Origin: Pedobacter hartonius | GTDB lineage: Bacteria; Bacteroidota; Bacteroidia; Sphingobacteriales; Sphingobacteriaceae | DNA: 64,000 bases | Direction of reading: 5' to 3' | Assembly: GCF_900107535.1 (NCBI RefSeq) | Contig: NZ_FNRA01000005.1 | Coordinates: 310,001-374,000, forward strand | In this document: piece by piece, positions 38,582 through 47,476 of the stretch | Layout of the letters: each line of letters begins with the position of its first letter | How positions within the stretch are numbered: the first letter of the stretch is position 1 | Notes under the pieces: model-generated | What the model saw: only the letters and a program-made list of their open reading frames with translations | The model's database searches: none | Told to the model about the DNA's origin: nothing | Translations under genes and position numbers: made by a program

Positions 38582-38775
38582 TGAAAGGATTTTGGTCTGT
38601 TAAGTTTTACAACAGATATGTGAATTGAAAAATCTCTTTTGTTTTTGAAGAGATAAAAGACTAGAAATTTTCGATCAATCCACACAGAATCAATAAGGAT
38701 AAATTTAGTCAAAAGGATATAGGCTTTCCTGCGACTCTATATATAATTTAAGGTTTCAGACCTTTTCTTTTTTTA
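38582..38775 (+). ncRNA. Candidate structured small RNA, about 190 nt
   Basis: It starts a few bases after a consensus promoter and ends in hairpin AAGGT/ACCTT plus a T-rich tract (about 38751-38775). Ends pair: GGTCTG (38594-38599) with CAGACC (38757-38762), flanked by GAAA/TTTC. Inside are ATCTCTT/AAGAGAT (38632-38638, 38648-38654) and GACT-AG-AAATTT / AAATTTAGTC (38659-38670, 38701-38710). There is no plausible reading frame. Closed-end pairing with a large interior is 6S-like, but I cannot assign a family; it could also be a long adk leader. Confidence 0.5.
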
Positions 38776-38794
38776 TTCTGCGGTTTCGCAGAAT
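38775..38794. other. Small hairpin after the candidate RNA
   Basis: ATTCTGCG (38775-38782) pairs perfectly with CGCAGAAT (38787-38794) around a GTTT loop. It follows the T-tract and may be a second terminator stem or part of the adk leader. Confidence 0.4.
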
Positions 38795-38940
38795 TTGATT
38801 TAGAAGGGTAAAAACTATTGGATTTATTAAATGGAATTAATTTATTCTCTAGGTCAGAATATCGGTTTATTGAGGCTAATTTGATTAGATCCTCTAAAAA
38901 TGATTCGAGATTTGTACCTCAGGGAGCACAATCAACTGAG

Positions 38941-38976
38941 AAAAGCCTTGCTGCCTGTGGCGGGAAGGCTTTTTAA
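38941..38976 (+). terminator. Terminator-like hairpin just upstream of adk
   Basis: AAAAGCCTT (38941-38949) pairs with AAGGCTTTT (38965-38973), followed by T and A. It ends about 20 bases before the adk ATG. It can end a short upstream RNA or act as an attenuator or stability hairpin of the adk-obgE mRNA. Confidence 0.5.
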
Positions 38977-38994
38977 ATTTTAAAGACAACCCAA

Positions 38995-39564
38995 ATGCTT
39001 AATTTTGTTCTCTTTGGCCCACCGGGTGCAGGTAAAGGCACCCAATCAGAAAAATTGATAGCGCGTTATCAATTAAATCACATCTCTACAGGTGACATTT
39101 TCAGAGCACATATCAGCAACCAGACCCCGCTTGGACAACAAGTGAGTGCGTTGATCGCTGATGGACAACTTGTTCCTGATGCAATTACCATTGCAATGCT
39201 GGAAGAGGAGGTGGAAAAGAATCCCGGAGCTAAAGGATTTATTTTTGACGGTTTTCCAAGAACTGTGGCCCAGGCTGCGGCGTTGGATGAATTCCTGGAA
39301 AGTAAAGGAAGTTCGATCGCAGCAGTTATTGCGCTGGATGTTGATCAGGAAGAACTCACAAAAAGAATTGCCGAGCGTCAGAAATTAACCAATAGGGTTG
39401 ATGACCAGGCAGACAAATTACAAAAACGCATTGAAGAGTATTTCAGCAAGACCATCCATGTTTTGCCTTATTACGAAGCGCAGAACAAATTGAGTAAAGT
39501 AAACGGCATTGGCAAGATCGATGACATCTTTGCTGAATTATGTGAAGTGGTAGATAAATATTAA
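38995..39564 (+). CDS. adk: Adenylate kinase
   Basis: 189 residues, the short-LID form. P-loop GPPGAGKGTQ at the N-terminus, HISTGDIFR, the AMP-binding FIFDGFPRTVAQA and the short LID region around RVDDQADKLQKRIEEY. It interconverts ATP+AMP and 2 ADP in the cytosol. It is 9 bases upstream of obgE, with which it forms an operon. Confidence 0.96.
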   Translation: MLNFVLFGPPGAGKGTQSEKLIARYQLNHISTGDIFRAHISNQTPLGQQVSALIADGQLVPDAITIAMLEEEVEKNPGAKGFIFDGFPRTVAQAAALDEFLESKGSSIAAVIALDVDQEELTKRIAERQKLTNRVDDQADKLQKRIEEYFSKTIHVLPYYEAQNKLSKVNGIGKIDDIFAELCEVVDKY

Positions 39565-39573
39565 AAAAGAGTT

Positions 39574-40596
39574 ATGTCACAAGGTTCAAATTTTGTAGAT
39601 TACGTTAAAATATGCTGCCGTTCCGGAAAAGGAGGGGCAGGATCTTCACATTTGCACCGTGATAAAATGACTTCTACCGGTGGTCCGGATGGTGGTGATG
39701 GTGGAAGAGGAGGACACGTTATCCTAAAGGGTAATGCACAATTCTGGACACTCCTGCACCTGAAATACCGCAAACATATTCTTGCTTCTGACGGTGGTCC
39801 CGGTTCAAGCTCTACCAGTTCCGGTAAGTTTGGTAAGGATGAACTTTTGGAAGTGCCTCTCGGTACTATTGCTAAAGATGCTGAAACCGGCGAAGTTCTT
39901 TTCGAAATTACTGAAGACGGACAGACAGAGATCTTAACTCCGGGCGGGCGGGGTGGTTTAGGAAACTGGCATTTTAAGACTTCCACTCTACAAACTCCCC
40001 GTTTTGCGCAGCCAGGTGAATCCGGTATTGAGCAGTGGATCGTTCTTGAGCTAAAGGTGCTGGCAGATGTTGGTCTGGTAGGCTTTCCTAACGCGGGAAA
40101 ATCAACATTGTTATCTGTAGTATCTGCCGCAAAACCAGAGATTGCTGATTATCCTTTTACTACACTGGTACCAAATCTTGGAATTGTTTCTTATCGGGGC
40201 AGTCAGTCGTTTGTTATGGCTGATATTCCCGGTATCATTGAAGGAGCGTCAAAAGGAAAAGGGTTAGGATACCGCTTCTTACGACATATAGAACGTAACT
40301 CAGTGCTTTTATTTATGGTTCCTGCCGATACAGGCCGGTCTATCAAAGCTGAATACGAGATCCTGAAAACAGAATTGCTTGAATATAATCCTGAATTGAT
40401 GCAGAAGCCGCACTTACTGGCTATTACCAAATCTGATATGCTTGATGATGAATTGGTCTCCGAAATGGAGAAAGATCTTCCAACCCATATTCCATCAATT
40501 TTTATTTCTTCAGTTGCGCAAAAAGGTATTACAGAATTGAAGGATATGATATGGAAAGCTATTAACGCCGAAGAACCCTCTCTTACATCAAAATAA
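39574..40596 (+). CDS. obgE: GTPase Obg (ribosome-associated)
   Basis: 340 residues. The N-terminal Obg domain (about 1-160) is glycine-rich with repeats such as [14 protein letters not shown]; the G domain has G1 [10 protein letters not shown]3 [11 protein letters not shown]4 ITKSD and G5 ISSVAQKGI. It acts in late large-subunit ribosome assembly and stress response. The variable C-terminal OCT domain is absent. It starts 9 bases after adk. Confidence 0.96.
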   Translation: MSQGSNFVDYVKICCRSGKGGAGSSHLHRDKMTSTGGPDGGDGGRGGHVILKGNAQFWTLLHLKYRKHILASDGGPGSSSTSSGKFGKDELLEVPLGTIAKDAETGEVLFEITEDGQTEILTPGGRGGLGNWHFKTSTLQTPRFAQPGESGIEQWIVLELKVLADVGLVGFPNAGKSTLLSVVSAAKPEIADYPFTTLVPNLGIVSYRGSQSFVMADIPGIIEGASKGKGLGYRFLRHIERNSVLLFMVPADTGRSIKAEYEILKTELLEYNPELMQKPHLLAITKSDMLDDELVSEMEKDLPTHIPSIFISSVAQKGITELKDMIWKAINAEEPSLTSK

Positions 40597-40772
40597 ATTT
40601 TCGAAATCTTATTGAATTATTTGTGATTATTATTAATTCCTTTTAAATTAGGATTAATAATTAACGTTTTATTGCTGTAATAAGGAATTTTATATTCTGA
40701 ATATAAAATTATCTAGAGCAATGCTCAAGATAGGCATGAGATTTGTGTTTATTTAAGACTAATTCAAATAAT
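40597..40772. other. AT-rich gap with an 11-bp palindrome
   Basis: No gene except the small frame downstream. AATTTTATATT (40686-40696) and AATATAAAATT (40700-40710) form a perfect inverted repeat with a 3-base loop, followed by GAGC-AAT-GCTC (40716-40726). These may be terminators of obgE without a U-run or protein-binding sites. Confidence 0.4.
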
Positions 40773-40910
40773 ATGGATAAGAGATCATTTAATTTCCTTT
40801 TCGCAATTGTAGCAGCTTCTATGGTTGTTCTGGGTACTTACAAAATGGCTAAGAAAAAGGGCCATATTTTGGCTTCCCAAACACCTGCAGTAAGCAAGAA
40901 CACAAAATAA
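40773..40910 (+). CDS. Small membrane protein, 45 residues
   Basis: ATG 40773 to TAA 40910. The product begins MDKRSFNFLFAIVAASMVV, one hydrophobic helix of about 18 residues, followed by a basic stretch (KMAKKKG) and a polar tail: a single-pass membrane protein with cytosolic or periplasmic tail, or an uncleaved signal anchor. Codon use is ordinary and the frame is well separated from its neighbours. No family is recognised. Confidence 0.45.
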   Translation: MDKRSFNFLFAIVAASMVVLGTYKMAKKKGHILASQTPAVSKNTK

Positions 40911-41012
40911 TATCGTTTGCAGCATGATACGGTCAGATGAGTTTCATCTATATAAATTAACTATTCACCGATAAACAATATCTCTTATCAGTGAATAGCG
41001 TTTAATTTGTAT

Positions 41013-41816
41013 ATGTTACGTCTGAAGGCATTTTCTATCATTTTACACATTGCCGGCTGGCTGTTATTTTTGATGTTGCCGCTGTTGTTTATGCACAGCG
41101 GCCAAGAAATTTGCTGGTACGGAATTCTGTATTCCCTGCCGTTCCTGTGTTTCTGCCTATGTTATATCTCAATTTTTTATATCAACTTCTGTTATTTTAT
41201 TCCTGATTATTTTATCCGCAAAAAATATACGGTATACTTCTTATGTATTGCACTACTTTTTGCAGGGGTATTTTATTTAAGGCCGTTTGACAGGCTGATG
41301 AACAGCCGGATCATCATTTCGGCTTCGAAATGCGCAGAATACCACCCCGGAATAATAAAGGAGATAAGTTTTACGGGCCAGGCGACGAATTTCACCGGCC
41401 GGGCAGAGGCTGACTTTGCTCCCCTTTCAAGCGAATTAATTTGTATCAGTAATTTCATAGACTTGCAGAAACTCCGTCTTGGAAAAATGGTTACGCTGAA
41501 TTATAGTATAGAAGGGGAGCCTGCCGATTACCAGATCTGTCCTCTGCTGCTGATGACCTTTATAGAAAACGTTTTTAAATACGGACTCAGCAATCATATA
41601 CCTGCATTGATTGTAATCAGTATCCGTATACAAAAAGGCAGCATTATTTTTCATAGCCAAAATACCATCTTTGACAGCAAAAGACATACTGAAAGAACAG
41701 GAATAGGAATAGCCAATACCAGGAAAAGACTGGAACATCTGTATCCGGGCACACATACCCTTGCGATCGACCAGTCTGAAAGACTTTTTACTGTTGACCT
41801 TGTACTTCGTTATTAA
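41013..41816 (+). pseudogene. Decayed LytS-type sensor histidine kinase
   Basis: The frame is open for 267 codons but two lesions are visible. After three membrane helices and RPFDRLMN (about residue 95) the frame turns to unlikely sequence, while one base out of frame the expected extracytoplasmic loop continues (PDHHFGFEMRRIPPRNNKGD). The frame then rejoins the family at EADFAPLSSEL, in the region after the phosphoacceptor site, so the fourth helix and the HFLFNTLN block with the catalytic histidine are gone. The ATPase part (FIENVFKYGLSNH, GIGIANTRKRLEHLYP) remains. It cannot autophosphorylate as it stands; the ATG 41013 start follows family practice. Confidence 0.75.
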
Positions 41817-41823
41817 TCATTTT

Positions 41824-42512
41824 ATATATTTTGCAATAGACGATGAACCTCTGGCCGCAGAATTGATCAGCACCTATATTTCGCGTTTTCCTGATTTTGA
41901 GCTCTTACAAACATTTGAAGATGCCGTTTCAGGGGCTGAATATATGAACAGGACTGAGGTTGACTTGCTGTTCCTGGATATCAATATGCCGGATATTTCT
42001 GGTATTGACCTTGCCAGAGCACTTGAAAAGAAACTGATGATCATATTTACTACTGCCTATAAACAATTTGCTTTTGAGGGATTCGAACTTCAGGCGATTG
42101 ATTACCTGTTAAAGCCAATTGATTTTGAACGTTTTACCAGGGCCATACATAAGGCTGTAGATTATCATAATTATAAGAACAATCTACATCTTCTATACGA
42201 TGATGCAAGTATTTATGTGCATTCTGAATACAGGATGGTGAAAATTGTACTGAAAAATATCGAGTACCTGGAAAGTATGGAGGATTATGTAAAGATTCAC
42301 CTGAAAGGGCTTCCGCCGGTACTTACATTAATGCCATTGAAACGAATACTGGAGAACTACCTTCAACTGAATTTAAGCGAATCCACCGCAGTTTTATAGT
42401 TTCCGTGAAGAAAGTCAGGTCGGTTCAGAACAGGAAAATAAAACTAACCACAGTAGAACTGCCGATCAGTGGCAATTATGCGGATGAGGTAAAGCAATGG
42501 TTGAAGAATTGA
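41824..42512 (+). pseudogene. Decayed LytTR-family response regulator
   Basis: Directly downstream of the broken kinase. A receiver domain is intact (AIDDEPLAAEL, DLLFLDINMPDISGI, TTAYKQFAFEGF, DYLLKPIDFERF), but no ATG/GTG/TTG exists where the family starts: an ATA stands at 41824. The LytTR DNA-binding domain begins (YVHSEYRMVKI) and is then frameshifted near 42365-42371; the right continuation (FKRIHRSFIVSVKK, then LPISGNYADEVKQWLKN) lies in another frame ending at TGA 42512. In the first frame the reading stops at 42399. Start loss and frameshift make it a pseudogene. Confidence 0.8.
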
Positions 42513-42751
42513 GATAAAAAATTTAAATGCAGTCACCTGCTGCTTATGATGGTTAGGATCTAAAAATTTTATTTTAATCGTTCAAACGTATCGCTTTCAG
42601 GAATAATATCCATTTTTTTGTTCAGATATTTCAATTTATTTATTTAACAATAATAAATTATGGGATTTGGAGTTAACTTTTTGGCATTTATGATATAAAT
42701 TTGATATTGCATCGCGGTAAGTTGTTAAAAAGTGTTAATATTGTGCAGGAT

Positions 42752-42868
42752 ATGGTTGAAATGATCATCTTTGGGTTTGAAATATTCAATATTGAAAAGA
42801 TTAAGACGATAAATTTAGCATTATACAATTTTGTGCTGAAAATTGCAGGTGTATTAAGTATATCATAA
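42752..42868 (+). CDS. Possible small protein, 38 residues
   Basis: ATG 42752 to TAA 42868 in an AT-rich gap of about 450 bases (42513-42965). The product starts MVEMIIFGFEIFNIEKIKT and ends in a hydrophobic KIAGVLSIS; it would be amphipathic. Only length, position and absence of other genes support it. The rest of the gap is AT-rich without recognised features besides the terminator at 42907. Confidence 0.25.
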   Translation: MVEMIIFGFEIFNIEKIKTINLALYNFVLKIAGVLSIS

Positions 42869-42906
42869 AAGAAAAACCCGTTCATACAGGTTTATATTTG
42901 GTTAGA

Positions 42907-42937
42907 AAAGGGATGACTCTGGATAGATCATCCCTTT
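42907..42937. terminator. Bidirectional terminator hairpin
   Basis: AAAGGGATGA (42907-42916) pairs perfectly with TCATCCCTTT (42928-42937) with an 11-base loop. It lies just after the end of the minus-strand repressor gene. Confidence 0.7.
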
Positions 42938-42965
42938 CTTGTATAACCAATGTTTCATCGCCACG

Positions 42966-43652
42966 CTAAAGTTGGTTCCTGGTTATTTTTCCTTTTACAA
43001 TAAATAGTCTTTTAATGGCATTCCTGTCCAGTATCGTATCACCTTTATAATTTGGATTTGAAGCACGTAGTACTATCTTGCTGCTGGTATGGTGTTCAAA
43101 AAGTAATTTTACAGTGGTAATGTTATTGGCATATTCATCGGCAATGATTAAATAGGCTTCTCCCCATTGGATAATTTCTTTATTGATCACTTCCCTTACG
43201 GCGATGATCTCACCACTGGCATATTTTGGATACATGCTGTCCCCGTATACCGGAAGGTAAGCATCACAATCATTAAACGGCCTGAAATTCACGTAATATT
43301 CAGGCTTCTCCCGCAACAGGTTAAATTCTCCTGAAGAGATCTCTGAGGGGTTGATGTTAATAAACGGAACTCCTTCATTGGGTTCTGCTGTGACGGCGGG
43401 ATTGACCTCATGAAGTTCCTCATCTGAAAACATGTTCCCGGTTCCTGTAGCCAGCCATTTTTCATTGATGTGGTAATGTCTGATCACGTCTTCTGAAAGT
43501 CGTTTTCCAATTTTTCTGACGCCATTTTCTATAGGCGAGAAGTTGTTTACATGTTTAGCGATCACTCCGTAGAACTCCTGAAGGGTCATTTTCTTCGCCA
43601 ACCGTATCTCTTTTAATCGAGGTCCGAAATTTTCTCTGTGATTATCAGTCAT
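42966..43652 (-). CDS. XRE-type repressor with S24 peptidase-like domain
   Basis: 228 residues. N-terminal helix-turn-helix (about 8-65: RLKEIRLAKKMTLQEFYGVI), a linker, and a C-terminal S24/LexA-like domain (about 125-225) with catalytic Ser in YGDSMYPKYASGEI and Lys in ITTVKLLF. Such proteins are phage-type or stress repressors that can self-cleave after RecA activation. No phage genes surround it; it is the only minus-strand gene between the decayed regulators and the nucleotidyltransferase/HEPN-like gene, with which it shares a divergent AT-rich promoter region. Confidence 0.85.
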   Translation of the reverse strand: MTDNHRENFGPRLKEIRLAKKMTLQEFYGVIAKHVNNFSPIENGVRKIGKRLSEDVIRHYHINEKWLATGTGNMFSDEELHEVNPAVTAEPNEGVPFININPSEISSGEFNLLREKPEYYVNFRPFNDCDAYLPVYGDSMYPKYASGEIIAVREVINKEIIQWGEAYLIIADEYANNITTVKLLFEHHTSSKIVLRASNPNYKGDTILDRNAIKRLFIVKGKITRNQL

Positions 43653-43817
43653 TTATCTAATTACGAAAATTAATTATTAATTTATAGCTTTATTATAACA
43701 TAGATGTATTATCTTTACTTTATAATTTATTGCAATATACGAAATAAATATTTGAATATGTATGTAGTTTGAATTATTTTTTATTCACTGTTGTTAATTT
43801 AACCAAATCAACTTGTT

Positions 43818-44669
43818 ATGAGAACCTCAATTTCAAATCTTAATGGTGAGCAGCAAAATAAGCTGAATCATTTAAGCAGAGACCTGAAAAGGGCTTTAAA
43901 TCCATTGGCTATTATTTGTTACGGGCACCGGGCCGGCGTTAGTTTTCAAAGTTCCGCTTTTTTAAATTCGGGAGTGCGAAAAAGTAACTCCTCGGTATTT
44001 GACATTTTCTTAATGATCAATAACGATGAAACCTTACCGGATAGTGTGGTGCTGGAAATTGCAAGACGCAGCTGCGCTGCCCATACTGCGGGTAATATCA
44101 TCGTATTCAGGATGCAGGATGTACTTTTAAACCTAAAAAATGAGAGCAGGTTCTTTTCCAGTATTTTCAGAAATGGCATTCTGCTTCACGGAAATAAAAA
44201 TGCACTTCGTCTGTTGCCTGCTCCTTTGCCACCGGTTTGTTTTACCAGTGATTACGAGAAACAGGCACTTCATACTTTATTGCAGTATTCACAGCAATGT
44301 TTGCTCAGGGTGGAAAAGAATCTGAAAGATGGATATGATGACCCGCAGTTAAATCTTATTCTTCTGAATGAAAGTGCAGTTTTTAGTATCAGGTATTTTA
44401 TAGCTGCTTACTGGGGAACAGAGATACAGGCAGGTCTGAACGATTTATTGAAATTCAGCACCAATATAACGGATGATTTAAATGGGCTCTTTCCCTGCAA
44501 CACGATGGAGGAGCTGATCATGTTCCATGTGATTAACCTGGATCTGATTGATGAAGGCTTCTGCGCCGGCGATGCGCTGATCAGGACGCTGTTTAAACGG
44601 GTTTCCCGGCTGGTTGCCCTGAGCAAAAGTTGTGCGCAAAGAAAGATCGCCCAACTTTTACCTGCTTAA
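43818..44669 (+). CDS. Degenerate nucleotidyltransferase / HEPN-like protein
   Basis: 283 residues. The N-terminal half (about 25-130) resembles a minimal nucleotidyltransferase in its beta-alpha pattern ([14 protein letters not shown] and [11 protein letters not shown]), but the GS motif is GH and the DxD aspartates are reduced to one, so catalysis is unlikely. The C-terminal half (about 150-275) is all-helical like HEPN domains ([20 protein letters not shown]); no clear RX4-6H motif is seen. MNT/HEPN proteins occur in toxin-antitoxin and defence settings; here both halves are fused. Assignment is by pattern only. The neighbour is an S24 repressor. Confidence 0.4.
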   Translation: MRTSISNLNGEQQNKLNHLSRDLKRALNPLAIICYGHRAGVSFQSSAFLNSGVRKSNSSVFDIFLMINNDETLPDSVVLEIARRSCAAHTAGNIIVFRMQDVLLNLKNESRFFSSIFRNGILLHGNKNALRLLPAPLPPVCFTSDYEKQALHTLLQYSQQCLLRVEKNLKDGYDDPQLNLILLNESAVFSIRYFIAAYWGTEIQAGLNDLLKFSTNITDDLNGLFPCNTMEELIMFHVINLDLIDEGFCAGDALIRTLFKRVSRLVALSKSCAQRKIAQLLPA

Positions 44670-44681
44670 GATGATATTTTA

Positions 44682-44689
44682 TAACTTTG
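44682..44689 (+). promoter_or_regulatory. Promoter -7 box of kbl
   Basis: TAACTTTG matches TAnnTTTG and lies 23 bases before the kbl ATG at 44713, just after the end of the preceding gene. It argues for a start at 44713 and a short leader. Confidence 0.55.
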
Positions 44690-44712
44690 ACCGATCAATT
44701 ATTAAAAACCTT

Positions 44713-45900
44713 ATGTACAAAACACTGCAACCTGTGCTGCAACAGGAACTGGAACAAATAGAAAAGGACGGACTATATAAACGTGAGCGGGTAATTGTAA
44801 CGCCTCAGGGAGCCGATATCAAAGTAAGTACAGGTCAGGAAGTGGTCAACTTCTGCGCCAACAATTACCTGGGTCTTTCCTCAGATCCCCGAGTAACTGC
44901 GGCAGCCAAAAGTGCTATCGATAAATATGGTTACGGAATGTCTTCTGTCCGGTTTATCTGTGGAACACAAGATGTACACAAAGAGCTCGAACAGAAATTA
45001 TCCGAATTTCTGGGAACCGAAGATACAATCCTTTATGCAGCGGCTTTCGATGCAAACGGCGGTGTTTTTGAACCCCTGTTTAATGAACAGGACGCAATCA
45101 TTTCGGATGAGCTTAACCATGCCTCAATTATTGACGGCGTACGTTTATGTAAAGCCAAGAGGTTCCGCTATAAACATAATGATATGGGAGATCTTGAAGA
45201 ACAGCTAAAAGCTTCATCGGCAAACAGGCACAGGATCATTGTTACTGATGGTGCTTTCTCCATGGATGGCACCATTGCACAACTGGACAAAATTTGTGAC
45301 CTCGCTGATAAATATCATGCCCTGGTGATGATTGATGAATCCCACTGCTCCGGCTTTATGGGCAAAACGGGCAGGGGCACACATGAACATTGCGGAGTAA
45401 TAGACCGGATCGACATTATTACAGGCACCCTCGGTAAGGCATTAGGTGGTGCTTCGGGAGGTTTTACTGCCGGTAAAAAGGAGATCATTGATATGCTGCG
45501 CCAGCGTTCAAGGCCTTATCTGTTCTCCAATACACTGGCACCGGCTATTGCAGGTGCGTCTATTGCAGTACTGGATCTTTTAAGTGAAACCACAGAGTTG
45601 AGGGATAAGCTGGAACAAAATACAATGTACTTCCGCCAGAAGATGACCGCTGCCGGGTTTGATATCAAAGAAGGGCTGCACCCTATTGTACCTGTCATGT
45701 TATATGATGCTAAACTTGCACAGGAATTTGCCGCAAAAATGCTCGATGAAGGCATTTATGTAATTGGGTTCTATTATCCGGTTGTTCCTCAGGGGAAAGC
45801 GCGCATCCGTGTACAGCTTTCTGCCGCACATGAACAGCATCATCTTGATAAAGCCATTGCTGCATTCGTGAAAATAGGTAAAGAGCTGAAAGTGATCTGA
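44713..45900 (+). CDS. kbl: Glycine C-acetyltransferase (2-amino-3-ketobutyrate CoA ligase)
   Basis: 395 residues of the alpha-oxoamine synthase family. PLP lysine K242 in [14 protein letters not shown]; other family blocks are [36 protein letters not shown] and [12 protein letters not shown]. With threonine dehydrogenase it breaks threonine to glycine and acetyl-CoA; no tdh gene is adjacent. It could also act as a related KBL/serine palmitoyltransferase, but the [10 protein letters not shown] region fits Kbl. The start follows a -7 box by 23 bases. A 10-bp terminator closes it. Confidence 0.92.
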   Translation: MYKTLQPVLQQELEQIEKDGLYKRERVIVTPQGADIKVSTGQEVVNFCANNYLGLSSDPRVTAAAKSAIDKYGYGMSSVRFICGTQDVHKELEQKLSEFLGTEDTILYAAAFDANGGVFEPLFNEQDAIISDELNHASIIDGVRLCKAKRFRYKHNDMGDLEEQLKASSANRHRIIVTDGAFSMDGTIAQLDKICDLADKYHALVMIDESHCSGFMGKTGRGTHEHCGVIDRIDIITGTLGKALGGASGGFTAGKKEIIDMLRQRSRPYLFSNTLAPAIAGASIAVLDLLSETTELRDKLEQNTMYFRQKMTAAGFDIKEGLHPIVPVMLYDAKLAQEFAAKMLDEGIYVIGFYYPVVPQGKARIRVQLSAAHEQHHLDKAIAAFVKIGKELKVI

Positions 45901-45928
45901 GCCTGATTTATTTTATAGATCTGCTTCG

Positions 45929-45959
45929 GGCCGTCTCCTTATTCACAGAGGAGACGGCC
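45929..45959 (+). terminator. Terminator of kbl
   Basis: GGCCGTCTCC (45929-45938) pairs perfectly with GGAGACGGCC (45950-45959). The T-run is weak. Confidence 0.65.
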
Positions 45960-46009
45960 TTGCAGTGTAAAGGTATAGGAGGCGTGTAAATATATTAATG
46001 AAATAGCTG

Positions 46010-46017
46010 TATATTTG
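46010..46017 (+). promoter_or_regulatory. Promoter -7 box of pheS
   Basis: Exact TATATTTG ending only 5 bases before ATG 46023. The usual start site 4-7 bases after the box would give almost no 5' leader, so pheS is probably leaderless. Confidence 0.6.
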
Positions 46018-46022
46018 GCATT

Positions 46023-47060
46023 ATGTTGCAAGATAAGATCACACAGTATACGATTGAAATCAATGCATTTTCTACAGAAAATGCTGATGAACTAGAACAA
46101 TTTAGAATAAAATTCCTTGGTACAAAAGGAATTATAAAAGATATTTTTGATGAATTTAAGGCCGTTTCTCCTGAGGAAAAAAGGACTCTGGGAAAGGTTT
46201 TAAATGAATTTAAACAACTTGCTGAAGCGAAATATCAAACGCTGAAAGAGCAGGATGCTACTGAACTGACCGGAAAAGATGCCGGGCTGGACTTAACACT
46301 TCCGGGCGCAGGTTTTGAAGTCGGAACAAGACACCCTTTGGCATTGGTAAGAAGAGAGATCGTTGATATCTTTAGCAAACTGGGGTTTGTAGTGGCCGAA
46401 GGGCCTGAAATTGAAGACGACTGGCACAATTTCTCTGCATTGAATTTCCCTGAAGAACATCCGGCAAGAGATATGCAGGATACTTTTTTTATAAAAAAGG
46501 GAGGTGAACAGGGCGATATCGCATTAAGGACACATACTTCTTCTGTTCAGGTAAGAATGATGGAAGCTGGAAAACCACCGTTCAGGGCATTGATGCCCGG
46601 GCGCGTTTACCGTAACGAAGCGATCTCCGCAAGGGCACATTGTTTTTTTCACCAGGTAGAGGGGCTTTATGTAGATGAGAAAGTCTCATTTGCAGACCTG
46701 AAACAAACCCTGTTTTATTTTGTTCAGGAGCTTTACGGCGAAGGTACCAAAGTGCGTTTCCGTCCTTCCTATTTTCCGTTTACTGAACCATCGGCTGAAA
46801 TGGATATCTCCTGTACGATCTGTGAGGGGGCCGGATGCCAGTTCTGTAAATATAGTGGCTGGGTAGAAATACTGGGCTGCGGAATGGTAGATCCTAATGT
46901 ACTGGAAAATTGTGGCATTGACAGTAAAAAATATAGCGGTTTTGCTTTTGGTATGGGAATAGAAAGGATTGCAAATCTTAAATTTGTAATAAAGGACTTA
47001 CGTTTATTCTCAGAAAATGACTCTCGTTTCCTTAAACAATTTAAAACGTCATTGATCTGA
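46023..47060 (+). CDS. pheS: Phenylalanine-tRNA ligase alpha subunit
   Basis: 345 residues. The N-terminal coiled coil (about 1-85) is followed by the class II synthetase domain: motif 1 region TRHPLALVRREIVDIF, motif 2 RVYRNEAISARAHCFFHQVEGL, and motif 3 FGMGIERIANL. It charges tRNA-Phe together with PheT, which is not in this window. The start ATG 46023 matches the family N-terminus and has a -7 box right before it. The next lipoprotein starts 2 bases after the stop. Confidence 0.95.
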   Translation: MLQDKITQYTIEINAFSTENADELEQFRIKFLGTKGIIKDIFDEFKAVSPEEKRTLGKVLNEFKQLAEAKYQTLKEQDATELTGKDAGLDLTLPGAGFEVGTRHPLALVRREIVDIFSKLGFVVAEGPEIEDDWHNFSALNFPEEHPARDMQDTFFIKKGGEQGDIALRTHTSSVQVRMMEAGKPPFRALMPGRVYRNEAISARAHCFFHQVEGLYVDEKVSFADLKQTLFYFVQELYGEGTKVRFRPSYFPFTEPSAEMDISCTICEGAGCQFCKYSGWVEILGCGMVDPNVLENCGIDSKKYSGFAFGMGIERIANLKFVIKDLRLFSENDSRFLKQFKTSLI

Positions 47061-47062
47061 AC

Positions 47063-47476
47063 ATGATCAGAGTAGCCTGGGTAATTCTACTGGTGTCAAT
47101 TTTAAGTAGCTGCGGTAAAACAACCAATGTGGTGCCAAACGTTGCTGTAAATTTGAACCTGCCTTTAACAGACCCCAGGCTGATCAATCTGAGCAGCTCA
47201 GGGCGGGCAGTGCTGCTTAACGGTTATGGCGTTTCGGGATTGGTGCTGTACAGGACAATATTAAACGGCTATGTAGCATATGACCGTTGCAGCACGGTAA
47301 ATCCTGAAAAAAGATGTGCAGTTGTTTTGGATGAGGGTGCTTTCACAGTGAGTGATCCATGTTCAGGAGCTAAATTCCTCCTTGAAGATGGGAGTCCGGC
47401 CAAGGCACCGGCTACATTGTCATTAAAGGAATATAGTGTAAGGGTAGCAGGTAATACAATACAAGTAACTAATTGA
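47063..47476 (+). CDS. Lipoprotein with Rieske-like fold lacking the usual ligands
   Basis: 137 residues with lipoprotein signal (lipobox ILSSC). The C-terminal part (about 60-137: YDRCSTVNPEKRCAVV, DPCSGAKFLLEDGSP, then LKEYSVRVAGNTIQV) follows the Rieske [2Fe-2S] layout, including the late FxxxDGxPxxxPA feature, but the two histidines of C-x-H and C-x2-H are missing. Either it has lost the cluster or uses other ligands (three cysteines are near). It begins 2 bases after pheS and its stop overlaps the next gene's start, so all three genes may be co-transcribed. Function unknown. Confidence 0.55.
   Translation: MIRVAWVILLVSILSSCGKTTNVVPNVAVNLNLPLTDPRLINLSSSGRAVLLNGYGVSGLVLYRTILNGYVAYDRCSTVNPEKRCAVVLDEGAFTVSDPCSGAKFLLEDGSPAKAPATLSLKEYSVRVAGNTIQVTN

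Noticed and set aside
38582..38975. tmRNA, RNase P RNA or SRP RNA.
   Set aside because: No tRNA-like ends, no tag frame and no GAGGAAAGTCCGGGC-like core.
42966..44669. Prophage fragment.
   Set aside because: The S24 repressor is phage-like, but no integrase, structural or lysis gene is present.
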